Assembly (NCBI GenBank): GCA_028714735.1
Contig: JAQTLU010000002.1
Location: forward strand, 124,001-188,000
DNA length: 64,000 nt
DNA from: Gallionellaceae bacterium
GTDB taxonomy: Bacteria; Pseudomonadota; Gammaproteobacteria; Burkholderiales; Thiobacillaceae
Direction of reading: 5' to 3'
The notes beneath the pieces are model-generated. The model did not search any database. It was given only the letters and a program-made list of their open reading frames with translations, and was not told the DNA's origin. The position numbers were made by a program, and so were the translations under genes. Every line of letters begins with the position of its first letter. Positions within the stretch are counted from its first letter, which is position 1. Positions 1-10,267 of the stretch are shown piece after piece.

Positions 1-1
1 G

Positions 2-781
<780 letters not shown>

Positions 782-799
782 GCGGGCGGAGGAAAACCC

Positions 800-1276
800 A
801 TGCACAAGGTTCCATTGACCGTCACCGGCGCTGAATTGCTGAAGACGGAATTGCAGCGGCTCAAGTCGGTCGAGCGTCCCAGCGTCATCGCCGCCATCGC
901 CGAGGCGCGTTCCCACGGCGACCTGTCCGAGAACGCCGAATACGACGCCGCCAAGGAGAAACAGGGCTTCATCGAGGGCCGCATCAAGGATCTGGAAGGC
1001 AAGCTGTCCAATGCCCAGATCATCGATCCGCGCCACCTCGACGCCGAGGGCCGGGTGGTCTTCGGCGCCACGCTGGAACTGGTCGATGCCGAGACCGGCG
1101 ACGAGGTGAAGTACCAGATCGTCGGCGACGACGAGGCCGACATCAAGGCCGGCAAGATCTCGGTGTCGTCGCCGATTGCGCGCGCCCTGATCGGCAAGTA
1201 TGCCGGCGACGTCGCCGACGTGCACGCGCCGGGCGGCCTGCGCCACTACGAAATCCTGGAAGTCCACTACATCTGA
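800..1276 (+). CDS. greA: Transcription elongation factor GreA
   Basis: GreA, 158 residues, the normal full length. It enters the secondary channel of RNA polymerase and stimulates cleavage of backtracked transcripts. The N-terminal coiled coil carries the family motif with acidic tip ([15 protein letters not shown], residues about 37-51), and the C-terminal FKBP-like domain ends in [18 protein letters not shown] ribosome site lies 7 bases before the ATG. It sits 18 bases after carB and shares its last base with the next start (TGATG), so the three genes are probably co-transcribed and translationally coupled. Confidence 0.97.
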   Translation: MHKVPLTVTGAELLKTELQRLKSVERPSVIAAIAEARSHGDLSENAEYDAAKEKQGFIEGRIKDLEGKLSNAQIIDPRHLDAEGRVVFGATLELVDAETGDEVKYQIVGDDEADIKAGKISVSSPIARALIGKYAGDVADVHAPGGLRHYEILEVHYI

Positions 1277-1731
1277 TGAGAAACCTGCCGGATCTGCTGG
1301 CGGCTTGGTCCGTCGCCCTCTGGGTGGGTGGCCTGTGGGCGATCGGCTATCTGGCCGCGCCGACCCTGTTCTATCACCTGGACGACCGCATGCTGGCCGG
1401 CTTCCTGGCCGGGCGCATGTTCACCTGGATCGCCTTCGTCGGCATGCTGTGCGGCGGCTGGTTGCTGGTGTTCCGCCTTGGCCGTTTCGGTGGCGCGGCG
1501 TTGAAGCAGGGTTTCTTCTGGATCGTCGTGGTCATGCTGCTGCTGACCCTGGCGCAGCACTTCGGCATCCAGCCGATCATGCAGCAGATCAAGGATCAGG
1601 CCATGCCGCAGGATGTCATGAAGAGCCTGTTCAAGGACCGCTTCGCGGCCTGGCACGGGGTGTCCAGCGTGGTCTACCTGATTGAATCGCTGCTCGGCCT
1701 GGCCCTGGTGGCCAAGCAGAACTCACGGTAG
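1276..1731 (+). CDS. DUF4149-family inner-membrane protein
   Basis: A 151-residue hydrophobic protein with about four predicted membrane spans (roughly residues 5-25, 45-65, 78-98 and 130-148). The opening, LAAWSVALWVGGLWAIGY, resembles the DUF4149 (TMEM205-like) family that commonly follows greA in betaproteobacteria. Function is unknown; no catalytic motif is visible. Its ATG overlaps the greA stop by one base, so it is likely translated by coupling. The 3' end overlaps the convergent yhbY gene by 9 bases. Family assignment is good, role not known. Confidence 0.8.
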   Translation: MRNLPDLLAAWSVALWVGGLWAIGYLAAPTLFYHLDDRMLAGFLAGRMFTWIAFVGMLCGGWLLVFRLGRFGGAALKQGFFWIVVVMLLLTLAQHFGIQPIMQQIKDQAMPQDVMKSLFKDRFAAWHGVSSVVYLIESLLGLALVAKQNSR

Positions 1732-2016
1732 GGCGATGCGCGGTTCCTCGGCGGGCTTGTAGATCAGCAGCAGCTTGCCGATATGCTGGACCGGGGCGCA
1801 GTCCAACTGGGCGCAGATCTCGGCCAGCCAGGCCTCGCGTGCGGCGCGGTCGTCGCCGAGGCAGCGGACCTTGATCAGTTCGTGGGCGGCCAGGCTGCGG
1901 CTGATTTCCTTGACCACCGCCTCGGTCAGGCCGGCATTGCCGATCATCACCACCGGCTTGAGGTTATGGGCCTGGGCCTTGAGAAACTTGCGCTGTTGCG
2001 GCGTTAGATCGAGCAT
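1723..2016 (-). CDS. yhbY: YhbY-type CRM-domain RNA-binding protein
   Basis: A 97-residue protein made of one CRM domain, a fold that binds pre-50S ribosomal RNA. The family opening, LTPQQRKFLKAQAHNLKP, is followed by VVMIGNAGLTEAVVKEI, which holds the GxxG-type loop, and by ELIKVRC. I placed the start at the ATG complementary to 2014-2016 because it matches the family N-terminus and has a GGAGGG site upstream; the frame stays open further upstream but runs under rlmE. It is divergent from rlmE with only 27 bases between the two starts. The two are ribosome-assembly genes often found together. Confidence 0.93.
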   Translation of the reverse strand: MLDLTPQQRKFLKAQAHNLKPVVMIGNAGLTEAVVKEISRSLAAHELIKVRCLGDDRAAREAWLAEICAQLDCAPVQHIGKLLLIYKPAEEPRIALP

Positions 2017-2043
2017 GTAACCCTCCAAAGCGCGCGATATTAC

Positions 2044-2670
2044 ATGAAAAGACAAGCCAAGACCCACGCCTGGCACCACCAGCACGTCAGCGACTTCTAC
2101 GTCCGCCAGGCCACCGAGCAGGGCTGGCGCTCGCGCGCCGCATTCAAGCTGATGGAGATCGACGACAAGGACCACCTGCTCAAGCCGGGCATCACCGTGG
2201 TCGACCTCGGCTGCGCCCCGGGCGGCTGGTGCCAGGTGGCGGCGCAGCGTCTGAAGGGGCAGGGCCGCATCATCGGCGTCGACCTGCTGGAGATGACCGG
2301 CATCGGCGGCGTCACCTTTATCCAGGGCGACTTCACCGAGGATGCCGTGCTGGCCGAACTGGTGGCGGCCGGCATCGAAAATAGCGTCGATCTTGTACTT
2401 TCCGATATGGCCCCCAATATAAGCGGCGTCGACTCGTCCGATCAGGCCAGGATCTATTACCTGGTCGAGTTGGCCCTGGATTTCGCCCGGCACCACCTGA
2501 AACCGGAGGGTGCCTTTCTGGCCAAGGTGTTCCAGGGTGCCGGTTTCGAGGACTATGTGAAACAGTTGCGGGCCGCCTTCAAGGTAGTGGCGGTGCGCAA
2601 GCCCAAGGCCTCGCGGGACCGCAGCCGGGAGGTCTACCTGTTGGGCAAGGGCTTGATAGCCCCGCTCTAA
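2044..2670 (+). CDS. rlmE: 23S rRNA (uridine-2'-O)-methyltransferase RlmE (FtsJ/RrmJ)
   Basis: RlmE, 208 residues, methylates the 2'-OH of U2552 in the A loop of 23S rRNA with S-adenosylmethionine. The SAM loop DLGCAPGGWCQVA is at about residue 57. The catalytic residues can be followed: Lys in RAAFKLMEID, Asp in LSDMAPN (about 121), Lys in FLAKVFQG (about 161) and Glu near the C-terminus in SREVYLLGKG. It is divergent from yhbY and followed 83 bases later by ftsH, the classical rrmJ-ftsH order. Confidence 0.97.
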   Translation: MKRQAKTHAWHHQHVSDFYVRQATEQGWRSRAAFKLMEIDDKDHLLKPGITVVDLGCAPGGWCQVAAQRLKGQGRIIGVDLLEMTGIGGVTFIQGDFTEDAVLAELVAAGIENSVDLVLSDMAPNISGVDSSDQARIYYLVELALDFARHHLKPEGAFLAKVFQGAGFEDYVKQLRAAFKVVAVRKPKASRDRSREVYLLGKGLIAPL

Positions 2671-2753
2671 CAGGCCGATAGATTGCCTGAACGAACGGTT
2701 TGGGATAGGGTCCGATTAAATTATTGGATGCGTAGCCGCACGAAGGAAACAAG

Positions 2754-4643
<1,890 letters not shown>

Positions 4644-4657
4644 TACAGAGACAAGAT

Positions 4658-4737
4658 ACAAGGTCCAAGAGGCAAGGCCCCGCGTGGGGGCAAGCCACTT
4701 GGGCCTGGCCCCTTGAGCCTTGCGACTTGGACCTTGT
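4658..4737. repeat. Long imperfect palindrome between ftsH and folP
   Basis: ACAAGGTCCAAG (4658-4669) is the exact reverse complement of CTTGGACCTTGT (4726-4737). Inside it, GCAAGGC (4672-4678) pairs with GCCTTGC (4717-4723), and the loop holds another hairpin, CCCC-GCGT-GGGG (about 4678-4689). The text around it is built from degenerate CAAGG/CCTTG words. It lies 14 bases after the ftsH stop and covers the possible TTG starts of folP. No T-run follows, so it looks more like a small dispersed palindromic repeat than a terminator. Confidence 0.7.
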
Positions 4738-5537
4738 GCCCCTTGAACCTTCCCACTGACCGACCCTGGGTCATGGGCATCGTCAACGTCACCCCGGATT
4801 CATTCTCCGACGGTGGCCGCTACGTCGACCCGAGCGCGGCCATCCGCCATGCTGCGCGCCTGGTGGAAGAGGGCGCCGACCTGCTCGACATCGGCGGCGA
4901 ATCGACCCGTCCCGGCGCCCAGCCGGTCTCCATCCAGGCAGAACTCGACCGCGTCATGCCGGTGCTGGAAGGCATCCATGGCCTGGGCGTGCCGGTCTCG
5001 GTCGACACCATGAAGCCTGAGGTCATGCGCGCCGCCGTCACGGCCGGCGCGGCGATGATCAACGACGTCAACGCCTTTCGCGCCCCGGGCGCCTGGGCGG
5101 CGGTCAGGGACAGCGATTGCGCGCTGTGCGTCATGCACATGCTGGGCGAGCCGCGCACCATGCAGGACGCGCCGCACTACGACGACGTCGTGGCCGAGGT
5201 CGAGGCCTTCCTGGCCGAACGCATCGCCAGCGCCGAGGCGGCCGGGATCGCACGGGAGCGGCTGGTGGTCGATCCCGGCTTCGGCTTCGGCAAGACCCTG
5301 GACCATAATATTGCCCTCCTGCGCGCCTTGCCCAGGCTGGCCCGGCTGGCCCCGGTCCTGGCCGGGATGTCGAGGAAGCGGATGATCGGTGCCCTCACCG
5401 GCCGCGATATCCAGGATCGCATGGCCGGCAGTCTGGCGGCGGCGCTCCGGGCGGTGGACAATGGCGCTGCCATCGTGCGGGTGCACGATGTCAGGGAAAC
5501 GGTGGATGCGCTGAAGGTCTGGCAGTCCACGCGCTGA
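4713..5537 (+). CDS. folP: Dihydropteroate synthase
   Basis: FolP condenses p-aminobenzoate with dihydropterin pyrophosphate in folate synthesis. The TIM-barrel signatures are present: VMGIVNVTPDSFSDGG near the N-terminus, DIGGESTRPGA, SVDTMKPEVM, MINDVNAF, and DPGFGFGKT with MSRKRMIG towards the C-terminus. The start is uncertain. No ATG lies upstream of the conserved core; TTG codons at 4713 and 4734 would give a normal leader of 13-20 residues, but both sit inside a palindromic repeat. The 3' end is firm. glmM follows after 48 bases, the usual order. Confidence 0.93.
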   Translation: MSLATWTLCPLNLPTDRPWVMGIVNVTPDSFSDGGRYVDPSAAIRHAARLVEEGADLLDIGGESTRPGAQPVSIQAELDRVMPVLEGIHGLGVPVSVDTMKPEVMRAAVTAGAAMINDVNAFRAPGAWAAVRDSDCALCVMHMLGEPRTMQDAPHYDDVVAEVEAFLAERIASAEAAGIARERLVVDPGFGFGKTLDHNIALLRALPRLARLAPVLAGMSRKRMIGALTGRDIQDRMAGSLAAALRAVDNGAAIVRVHDVRETVDALKVWQSTR

Positions 5538-5585
5538 ACAGGCAGGCGGGTTTGCCCCGCGACAAGACTAAGGATTAGGGAAGCC

Positions 5586-6947
5586 ATGAGCAGGAAATAT
5601 TTCGGCACCGACGGCGTGCGCGGCAAGGTGGGTGAGGCCCCGATCACCCCCGACTTCGTCATGCGCCTGGGCTATGCCGCCGGCAAGGTGCTGGTCGCGA
5701 CCGAACACGAGGCGCTGCACGGCGAGCGGCCCTGCGTGCTGATCGGCAAGGACACCCGGGTCTCCGGCTACATGCTGGAATCGGCCCTGGAGGCCGGTTT
5801 CACCGCCGCCGGGGTCGACGTGCGCCTGACCGGGCCGATCCCGACCCCGGGCATCGCCTACCTGACCCGCGCCCTGCGCCTGCAGGCCGGCGTGGTCATC
5901 TCGGCCTCGCACAACCCCTACGACGACAACGGCATCAAGTTCTTCTCCGCCAGCGGTTCCAAGCTGCCGGACGCGATCGAACTGGCGATCGAGGCCGCCC
6001 TCGACGAGCCGATGCTGACTGCGCCTTCCAGGGGGCTCGGTAAGGTCAAGCGCCTCGACGACGCCGCCGGCCGCTACATCGAATTCTGCAAGAGCACCTT
6101 CCCGCACGACATGGACCTGCGCGGCCTGCGCGTGGTGGTCGATTGCGCCAACGGCGCCGGCTACCACATCGCCCCGCCGGTGTTCCACGAACTCGGCGCC
6201 GACGTGATCGCCATCGGCAACGAGCCGGACGGCTTCAACATCAACCATGCCTGCGGCGCCACCCATCCGGAAACCCTGGTCAAGGCCGTGCGCAAGCACC
6301 GTGCCGACGTCGGCATCGCCCTGGACGGCGACGGCGACCGCCTGATCATGGTCGACGACCACGGCGAGATCGCCGACGGCGACCGCCTGATGTACGCCAT
6401 TGCCCGCCACCGGCACGAGAACGGCCTGCTCAAGGGCGGCGTGGTCGGCACCCTGATGACCAACCTCGGCACCGAAACGGCCCTGCGCGCGCTCGGCTGC
6501 GATTTCCGCCGCGCCCAGGTCGGCGACCGCTACGTCCTGGAGATGCTCAACGAACATGGCTGGCAACTGGGCGGCGAGACCTCCGGCCACATCCTCTGCC
6601 TGGACCGCCACAGCACCGGCGACGGCATCGTCTCCGCCCTCCAGGTGCTGGCCGCGCTGCGCAGTACCGGGCGCAAGCTGGCCGACACCATCCGCGACTG
6701 CCCGGTGTTCCCGCAGGTGCTGATCAACGTCCGCCTGGCCAAGCGTTTCAAGCTGGACGGCCAGCCCGGGATCATGAGCGCGGTCGAGGCGGTCGAGAAC
6801 GAGTTGGGCGACAGCGGCCGGGTCGTCCTGCGCGCCTCCGGCACCGAGCCGCTGATCCGGGTCATGGTGGAAGGCCGCGACGCGACCCAGGTCACCCGCT
6901 GCGCCGAGCGTATCGCCGAGGCGGTAAGGGCGGCGGCGGAGGTCTGA
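5586..6947 (+). CDS. glmM: Phosphoglucosamine mutase
   Basis: GlmM, 453 residues, converts glucosamine-6-phosphate to glucosamine-1-phosphate, feeding UDP-GlcNAc for peptidoglycan and LPS. The phosphoserine loop is [14 protein letters not shown] (about residues 100-113), the metal-binding loop is DGDGDRLIM (about 244), the sugar loop [10 protein letters not shown] (about 326), and the phosphate loop [12 protein letters not shown] is near the C-terminus. AGGGAA precedes the ATG. It completes the ftsH-folP-glmM group; the next gene starts 72 bases later. Confidence 0.97.
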   Translation: MSRKYFGTDGVRGKVGEAPITPDFVMRLGYAAGKVLVATEHEALHGERPCVLIGKDTRVSGYMLESALEAGFTAAGVDVRLTGPIPTPGIAYLTRALRLQAGVVISASHNPYDDNGIKFFSASGSKLPDAIELAIEAALDEPMLTAPSRGLGKVKRLDDAAGRYIEFCKSTFPHDMDLRGLRVVVDCANGAGYHIAPPVFHELGADVIAIGNEPDGFNINHACGATHPETLVKAVRKHRADVGIALDGDGDRLIMVDDHGEIADGDRLMYAIARHRHENGLLKGGVVGTLMTNLGTETALRALGCDFRRAQVGDRYVLEMLNEHGWQLGGETSGHILCLDRHSTGDGIVSALQVLAALRSTGRKLADTIRDCPVFPQVLINVRLAKRFKLDGQPGIMSAVEAVENELGDSGRVVLRASGTEPLIRVMVEGRDATQVTRCAERIAEAVRAAAEV

Positions 6948-7019
6948 GCGGGCATCGGATCATGCCGCCGAGCGCTCGCATCCGCGTCACTGCATCGTCA
7001 ACCGGATGAGTCTGGATAG

Positions 7020-8204
7020 ATGAGAATCAGCCTGCTCGACCCCGGCCTGAAGGCGGCTGCAGGGCATCATTTCGATCTTGACCTGCGCCTGGCCAGGGCG
7101 CTCGCGCGCCGCGGCCATGAGGTCACGGTCCATGGCCACGTTCAGCCCGAGCCGGCGCTGGTCGCCCTGGCGGAACAGGCCGGCATGCCGTTCCACCCCC
7201 GCTTCCGCGTGCATCCCTATTCCCCGCTGCCCAAGAGCGCGAAGGCGCCGCCGTCCGGCGCCCTCGCCGCGTTGCGGCAAAGTGTGGCCGGAGTCATGGC
7301 GCGGCCATCCGAACAGTTTGCTTCCCCATTGGCGGCCTACCGGTCGTTGGAACTGGCCACGGCGCAGGACCTCGAAGCGGTGGAAAAAACCGATCTCTGG
7401 CTCTGGCCGACGCTGTTGCCCTATCAACTCGCGGCCGCCGCGCAGCATGCCGGCTCGGTGCGGCAAATCGGCGGTGTCTGGTGGCGGCCGCGCTTTCCGC
7501 AGCCACTGGGGGCGCAGAGTTGGGCCGCGACGGCACGCAAGCTGGCGGCCACTCCCCATCGCATCGTGGTCGGCGCCTATGACGAACTGCTCTGCCAGGG
7601 CTACCAGGATTTCACGCCCAGACTGGACGTCAAGCTCCTACCCTGCCCGCACGACGGCGCAACGAACGAGATCAGGCCGCCCGGCTTGCGTCGCATCGGC
7701 TTCTTCGGTCACCAGCGTCCGGCTCGCGGCATCGACCTGATTCCGGAGCTGGTTGCCGCCCTGGCGGCCAGAGGCTACGAGGTGGTTCTCCAGGACAGCA
7801 GCGGCCGCCTGAACGGCCATGAAAACGACGCCCGGGTCACGGTCCTCGAGCGCATCGACGACTTTGCGGCCGAACTGGCCCGCTGCGACCTGGTCGTCTG
7901 GCCATCGCACTGGGAGTCCTATACCCAGAGCCTGTCCGGAGTGGTCAGCGAGGCCATCGCCACCGGCGTGCCCGTCGTCGTGCCTTCCGGCTGCCTGCCG
8001 GCGCAGATCGTCGCCCGCCATGGCTGCGGCGTTTATTTCCACCACTATTCCAGTGCGGCGATATTGGCCGCCGTGGCCGAGGCGGCCGATGACTTTCCCG
8101 GCTTGTGCCTCCGCGCCCGCGCCGCCGCGACGGCCTGGCATGGTCAGAACGGCACCGATCGCCTGGCCGCCTGGATAGAACAACATATGGGAACCATGAC
8201 ATGA
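7020..8204 (+). CDS. Glycosyltransferase, GT4-like
   Basis: A 394-residue protein with a two-Rossmann-fold (GT-B) pattern. The N-terminus, MRISLLDPGLKAAAGHHFDL, has the Gly-rich acceptor loop, and the C-terminal half carries GFFGHQRPARGIDLIPELV and a nucleotide-sugar signature of the E-x7-E kind (GVVSEAIATGVPVVVPSG, about residues 310-327). Donor and acceptor cannot be told from sequence. It overlaps the next gene by four bases (ATGA), so it is probably coupled to the GDP-mannose 3,5-epimerase-like enzyme and may use a GDP-hexose; that link is inferred. The pair lies outside the housekeeping block. Confidence 0.78.
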   Translation: MRISLLDPGLKAAAGHHFDLDLRLARALARRGHEVTVHGHVQPEPALVALAEQAGMPFHPRFRVHPYSPLPKSAKAPPSGALAALRQSVAGVMARPSEQFASPLAAYRSLELATAQDLEAVEKTDLWLWPTLLPYQLAAAAQHAGSVRQIGGVWWRPRFPQPLGAQSWAATARKLAATPHRIVVGAYDELLCQGYQDFTPRLDVKLLPCPHDGATNEIRPPGLRRIGFFGHQRPARGIDLIPELVAALAARGYEVVLQDSSGRLNGHENDARVTVLERIDDFAAELARCDLVVWPSHWESYTQSLSGVVSEAIATGVPVVVPSGCLPAQIVARHGCGVYFHHYSSAAILAAVAEAADDFPGLCLRARAAATAWHGQNGTDRLAAWIEQHMGTMT

Positions 8205-9181
8205 AAACAGCCCTAGTTTGCGGCGCCGGCGGCTTCGTCGGCCACCATCTGGTCAACCGGCTGAAAGAGGAGGGCATGTGGGTGTGCGGCGCCGACATCA
8301 AGCGGCCGGAATTTTCCGCCAGTCGCGCGGACGAGTTCAGGCTGGTCGATCTGCGCGACCCGGCCGCGGCGTACGCCTGCCTGGACCGGGAGTTCGACGA
8401 GGTTTACCAGCTTGCCGCCGACATGGGCGGCGCCGGCTATGTGTTTTCCGGGGAGAACTGCGCCGAGGTGATGCACAACTCCGCGCTCATCAACATCAAT
8501 GTCCTGGATGCCTGCCGCAAGGCCAGGGTGGGCCGGGTGTTCTTCTCGTCCTCCGCCTGTGTCTACCCCCTGTTCAACCAGCAGGACCCGGACAATCCCA
8601 CCTGCGCCGAAGCGACCGTCTACCCGGCCTTGCCGGACAGCGAATACGGCTGGGAAAAGCTGTTCGCCGAGCGCCTCTATCTGACCTACGCCCGCAATCA
8701 CGGCATGACCTGCCGCATCGCCCGCTACCACAACATCTTCGGTCCCGACGGCACCTGGCAGGGTGGTCGCGAAAAGGCTCCGGCCGCCCTCTGCCGCAAG
8801 GTGGCCATGGCCCCGGACGGCGGCGAAATCGAGATCTGGGGCGACGGCGAGCAGACGCGCAGTTTTCTCCATATCGACGAGTGCATCGAGGCCACCCTGC
8901 GCCTGATGCGCTCGGATTGCCGGGAACCGCTCAACATCGGTTCCGAGGAAATGATCTCGATCAACGGACTGGCGCGGGAGATCGCGCTCATCGCAGGCAA
9001 GGACATCTCGCTGCGCCATGTTCCCGGCCCCCTCGGCGTGCGCGGGCGCACCTCGGACAACCGGCTGATCCGCGCGACCCTGGGCTGGGCGCCCTCGGCC
9101 AGGTTGCATGACGGCCTGGTAAAGACCTATCGCTGGATAGCCGGACAGGTGGCCGCAACCGAAGCGGCGGGCGAACGCTAG
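8201..9181 (+). CDS. GDP-mannose 3,5-epimerase-like NAD-dependent epimerase (GME family)
   Basis: A 326-residue extended short-chain dehydrogenase. The NAD loop GAGGFVGHHL is at residues 7-16, the active-site Ser/Thr region is FSSSACVYP, and YGWEK gives Tyr and Lys of the YxxxK pair. Beyond the general fold it carries strings I recognise from plant GDP-mannose 3,5-epimerase: ADMGGAGYV, HNIFGPDGTWQGGREKAPAA, WGDGEQTRSFLHIDE, REPLNIGSEEM and GPLGVRGRTSDN. That enzyme makes GDP-L-galactose and GDP-L-gulose. The start at 8201 overlaps the glycosyltransferase stop and fits the nucleotide-binding N-terminus; the frame is open further upstream. Confidence 0.82.
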   Translation: MKTALVCGAGGFVGHHLVNRLKEEGMWVCGADIKRPEFSASRADEFRLVDLRDPAAAYACLDREFDEVYQLAADMGGAGYVFSGENCAEVMHNSALININVLDACRKARVGRVFFSSSACVYPLFNQQDPDNPTCAEATVYPALPDSEYGWEKLFAERLYLTYARNHGMTCRIARYHNIFGPDGTWQGGREKAPAALCRKVAMAPDGGEIEIWGDGEQTRSFLHIDECIEATLRLMRSDCREPLNIGSEEMISINGLAREIALIAGKDISLRHVPGPLGVRGRTSDNRLIRATLGWAPSARLHDGLVKTYRWIAGQVAATEAAGER

Positions 9182-9211
9182 CCAGGGTCCGTGCCGGTTT
9201 CAGCGCCGCAT

Positions 9212-9238
9212 GGCCTGGCCACGGAAGTGGACCAGGCC
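9212..9238 (+). terminator. Hairpin after the epimerase gene
   Basis: GGCCTGGCCAC (9212-9222) pairs with GTGGaCCAGGCC (9227-9238) around a GGAA loop, with one bulge. It begins 31 bases after the epimerase stop. There is no T-run, so it may only stabilise the 3' end. A second inverted repeat, GGTTATC (9263-9269) with GATAACC (9285-9291), lies just before the ribosome site of the next gene. Confidence 0.4.
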
Positions 9239-9304
9239 TGCCCCGACGTGGTGCAGGCAGGCGGTTATCCGCTAGTATCAAGCTGATAACCAAGGAGGCC
9301 GATC

Positions 9305-9958
9305 ATGCCAATGCCAGCCGTCACCCATCCTGCCATCAACCTCATTTTATTGGCCGGGCTGTCAGCCCTGCTCACGCAACCGGCGCTCGCCGCCGAGGCC
9401 GGCGGCAGTGCTGCGATCGCGGTGTCGCCTGCGGTTCAACAGGCGATCAAACCCGGTTCGGCCCGAATCGAGCACCTGGACCAGCGGGTCGGGGGACTGC
9501 ACTTCACCCCGGCCATCGTGGTCGAGGTCGAATCCCTGCTGCCGCACATCGTGACCAGCGCCGGAACGGCCGAACAACAGGCCATGGCCGGGTTCGGCGC
9601 AGGCTGGGGCGGCGGCGCCCAGGTGTTCTGGCGTCCGCCCGCGCCGGTGGACACGCCGATCCGCAACTGGCCCAACCTGCGTCTGTATCCGCAGGTCGCC
9701 AAGGCGGGCCGCTACCGGGTCACTCTGGTGCACACGGTGGCGCCGGACTACGGCACCGTAAGGGTGTTCCTCAAGGGGCAGCCGGTTAAGGACTATGACG
9801 GCTATGCGGCCGGCGTCACGCCGCGCCGGCTGGAGCTGGGCGAATTCAAGTTGAACGCCGGCAGTTTCGAGCTGCTGTTTACCGTGTTCAGCAAGAACGC
9901 CGGTTCGAGCAACTACTACGTCGGCCTCGATCGCCTGGAACTGGTGCCGGTCGAGTGA
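9305..9958 (+). CDS. Secreted protein of unknown function with probable beta-sandwich
   Basis: A 217-residue protein with a Sec signal peptide: hydrophobic LILLAGLSALL followed by a cleavage site near ALA-AEAGG (about residue 30). AAGGAGG stands 7 bases before the ATG; a second ATG at 9311 is also possible. The mature part looks all-beta (RYRVTLVHTVAPDYGTVRVFLKG, then YYVGLDRLELVP at the end), the kind of pattern seen in carbohydrate-binding, galactose-binding-like domains, but I cannot name a family. It is followed by a strong terminator, so it is probably a single transcription unit. Confidence 0.7.
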   Translation: MPMPAVTHPAINLILLAGLSALLTQPALAAEAGGSAAIAVSPAVQQAIKPGSARIEHLDQRVGGLHFTPAIVVEVESLLPHIVTSAGTAEQQAMAGFGAGWGGGAQVFWRPPAPVDTPIRNWPNLRLYPQVAKAGRYRVTLVHTVAPDYGTVRVFLKGQPVKDYDGYAAGVTPRRLELGEFKLNAGSFELLFTVFSKNAGSSNYYVGLDRLELVPVE

Positions 9959-9977
9959 TGGCTTAGTCGGGACGCAT

Positions 9978-10020
9978 GGCCGTTCCGGCTCGGCAACGCT
10001 GATCCGGAACGGCCGTTGTT
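9978..10020 (+). terminator. Rho-independent terminator
   Basis: Perfect 11-bp stem: GGCCGTTCCGG (9978-9988) with CCGGAACGGCC (10004-10014), a 15-base loop, then GTTGTTTG. It lies 20 bases after the stop of the secreted protein and closes that unit. Confidence 0.85.
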
Positions 10021-10077
10021 TGCCGGGCGCGCGAAGTTTAAGATGGCCCATAAAACCAAAACAGGGAGCCATTGCAG

Positions 10078-10248
10078 ATGACCTGCATCCATCCATCACG
10101 CGGCCTGGCCGCAATCCGCCAGGCCCGTGCGATGTCGGAAAATGGGCGTTCATCGGAATCAATGGGTAATGACGTTGTCGCCAGGATATGCGCCACGCCT
10201 CATCAATTGAGTGATGCAGGGCTGCATAAACTGGTTAGGGCGGCGTGA
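10078..10248 (+). CDS. Short ORF of 56 codons next to the cassette boundary, doubtful
   Basis: ATG at 10078 with GGGAG 9 bases upstream opens a 56-codon frame that ends at 10246-10248, only 13 bases before the cassette core site. The peptide (MTCIHPSRGLAAIRQAR at the start, LHKLVRAA at the end) matches nothing I recognise. It could be a small gene, the remnant of one, or chance. Its 3' part is less G+C-rich than the housekeeping genes. It partly fills the 9959-10303 gap, whose other contents are the terminator and the cassette boundary. Confidence 0.3.
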   Translation: MTCIHPSRGLAAIRQARAMSENGRSSESMGNDVVARICATPHQLSDAGLHKLVRAA

Positions 10249-10260
10249 TGTCGGATTTAC

Positions 10261-10267
10261 GTTAAGC
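10261..10267 (+). other. Core recombination site at the 5' edge of the cassette
   Basis: GTTAAGC fits the integron core GTTRRRY. It lies exactly where base composition changes and 36 bases before the start of the ATPase gene. No RYYYAAC partner that would make a full attC is visible upstream, so this edge is better explained as an attI-like or secondary target site than as another cassette end. Confidence 0.5.
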
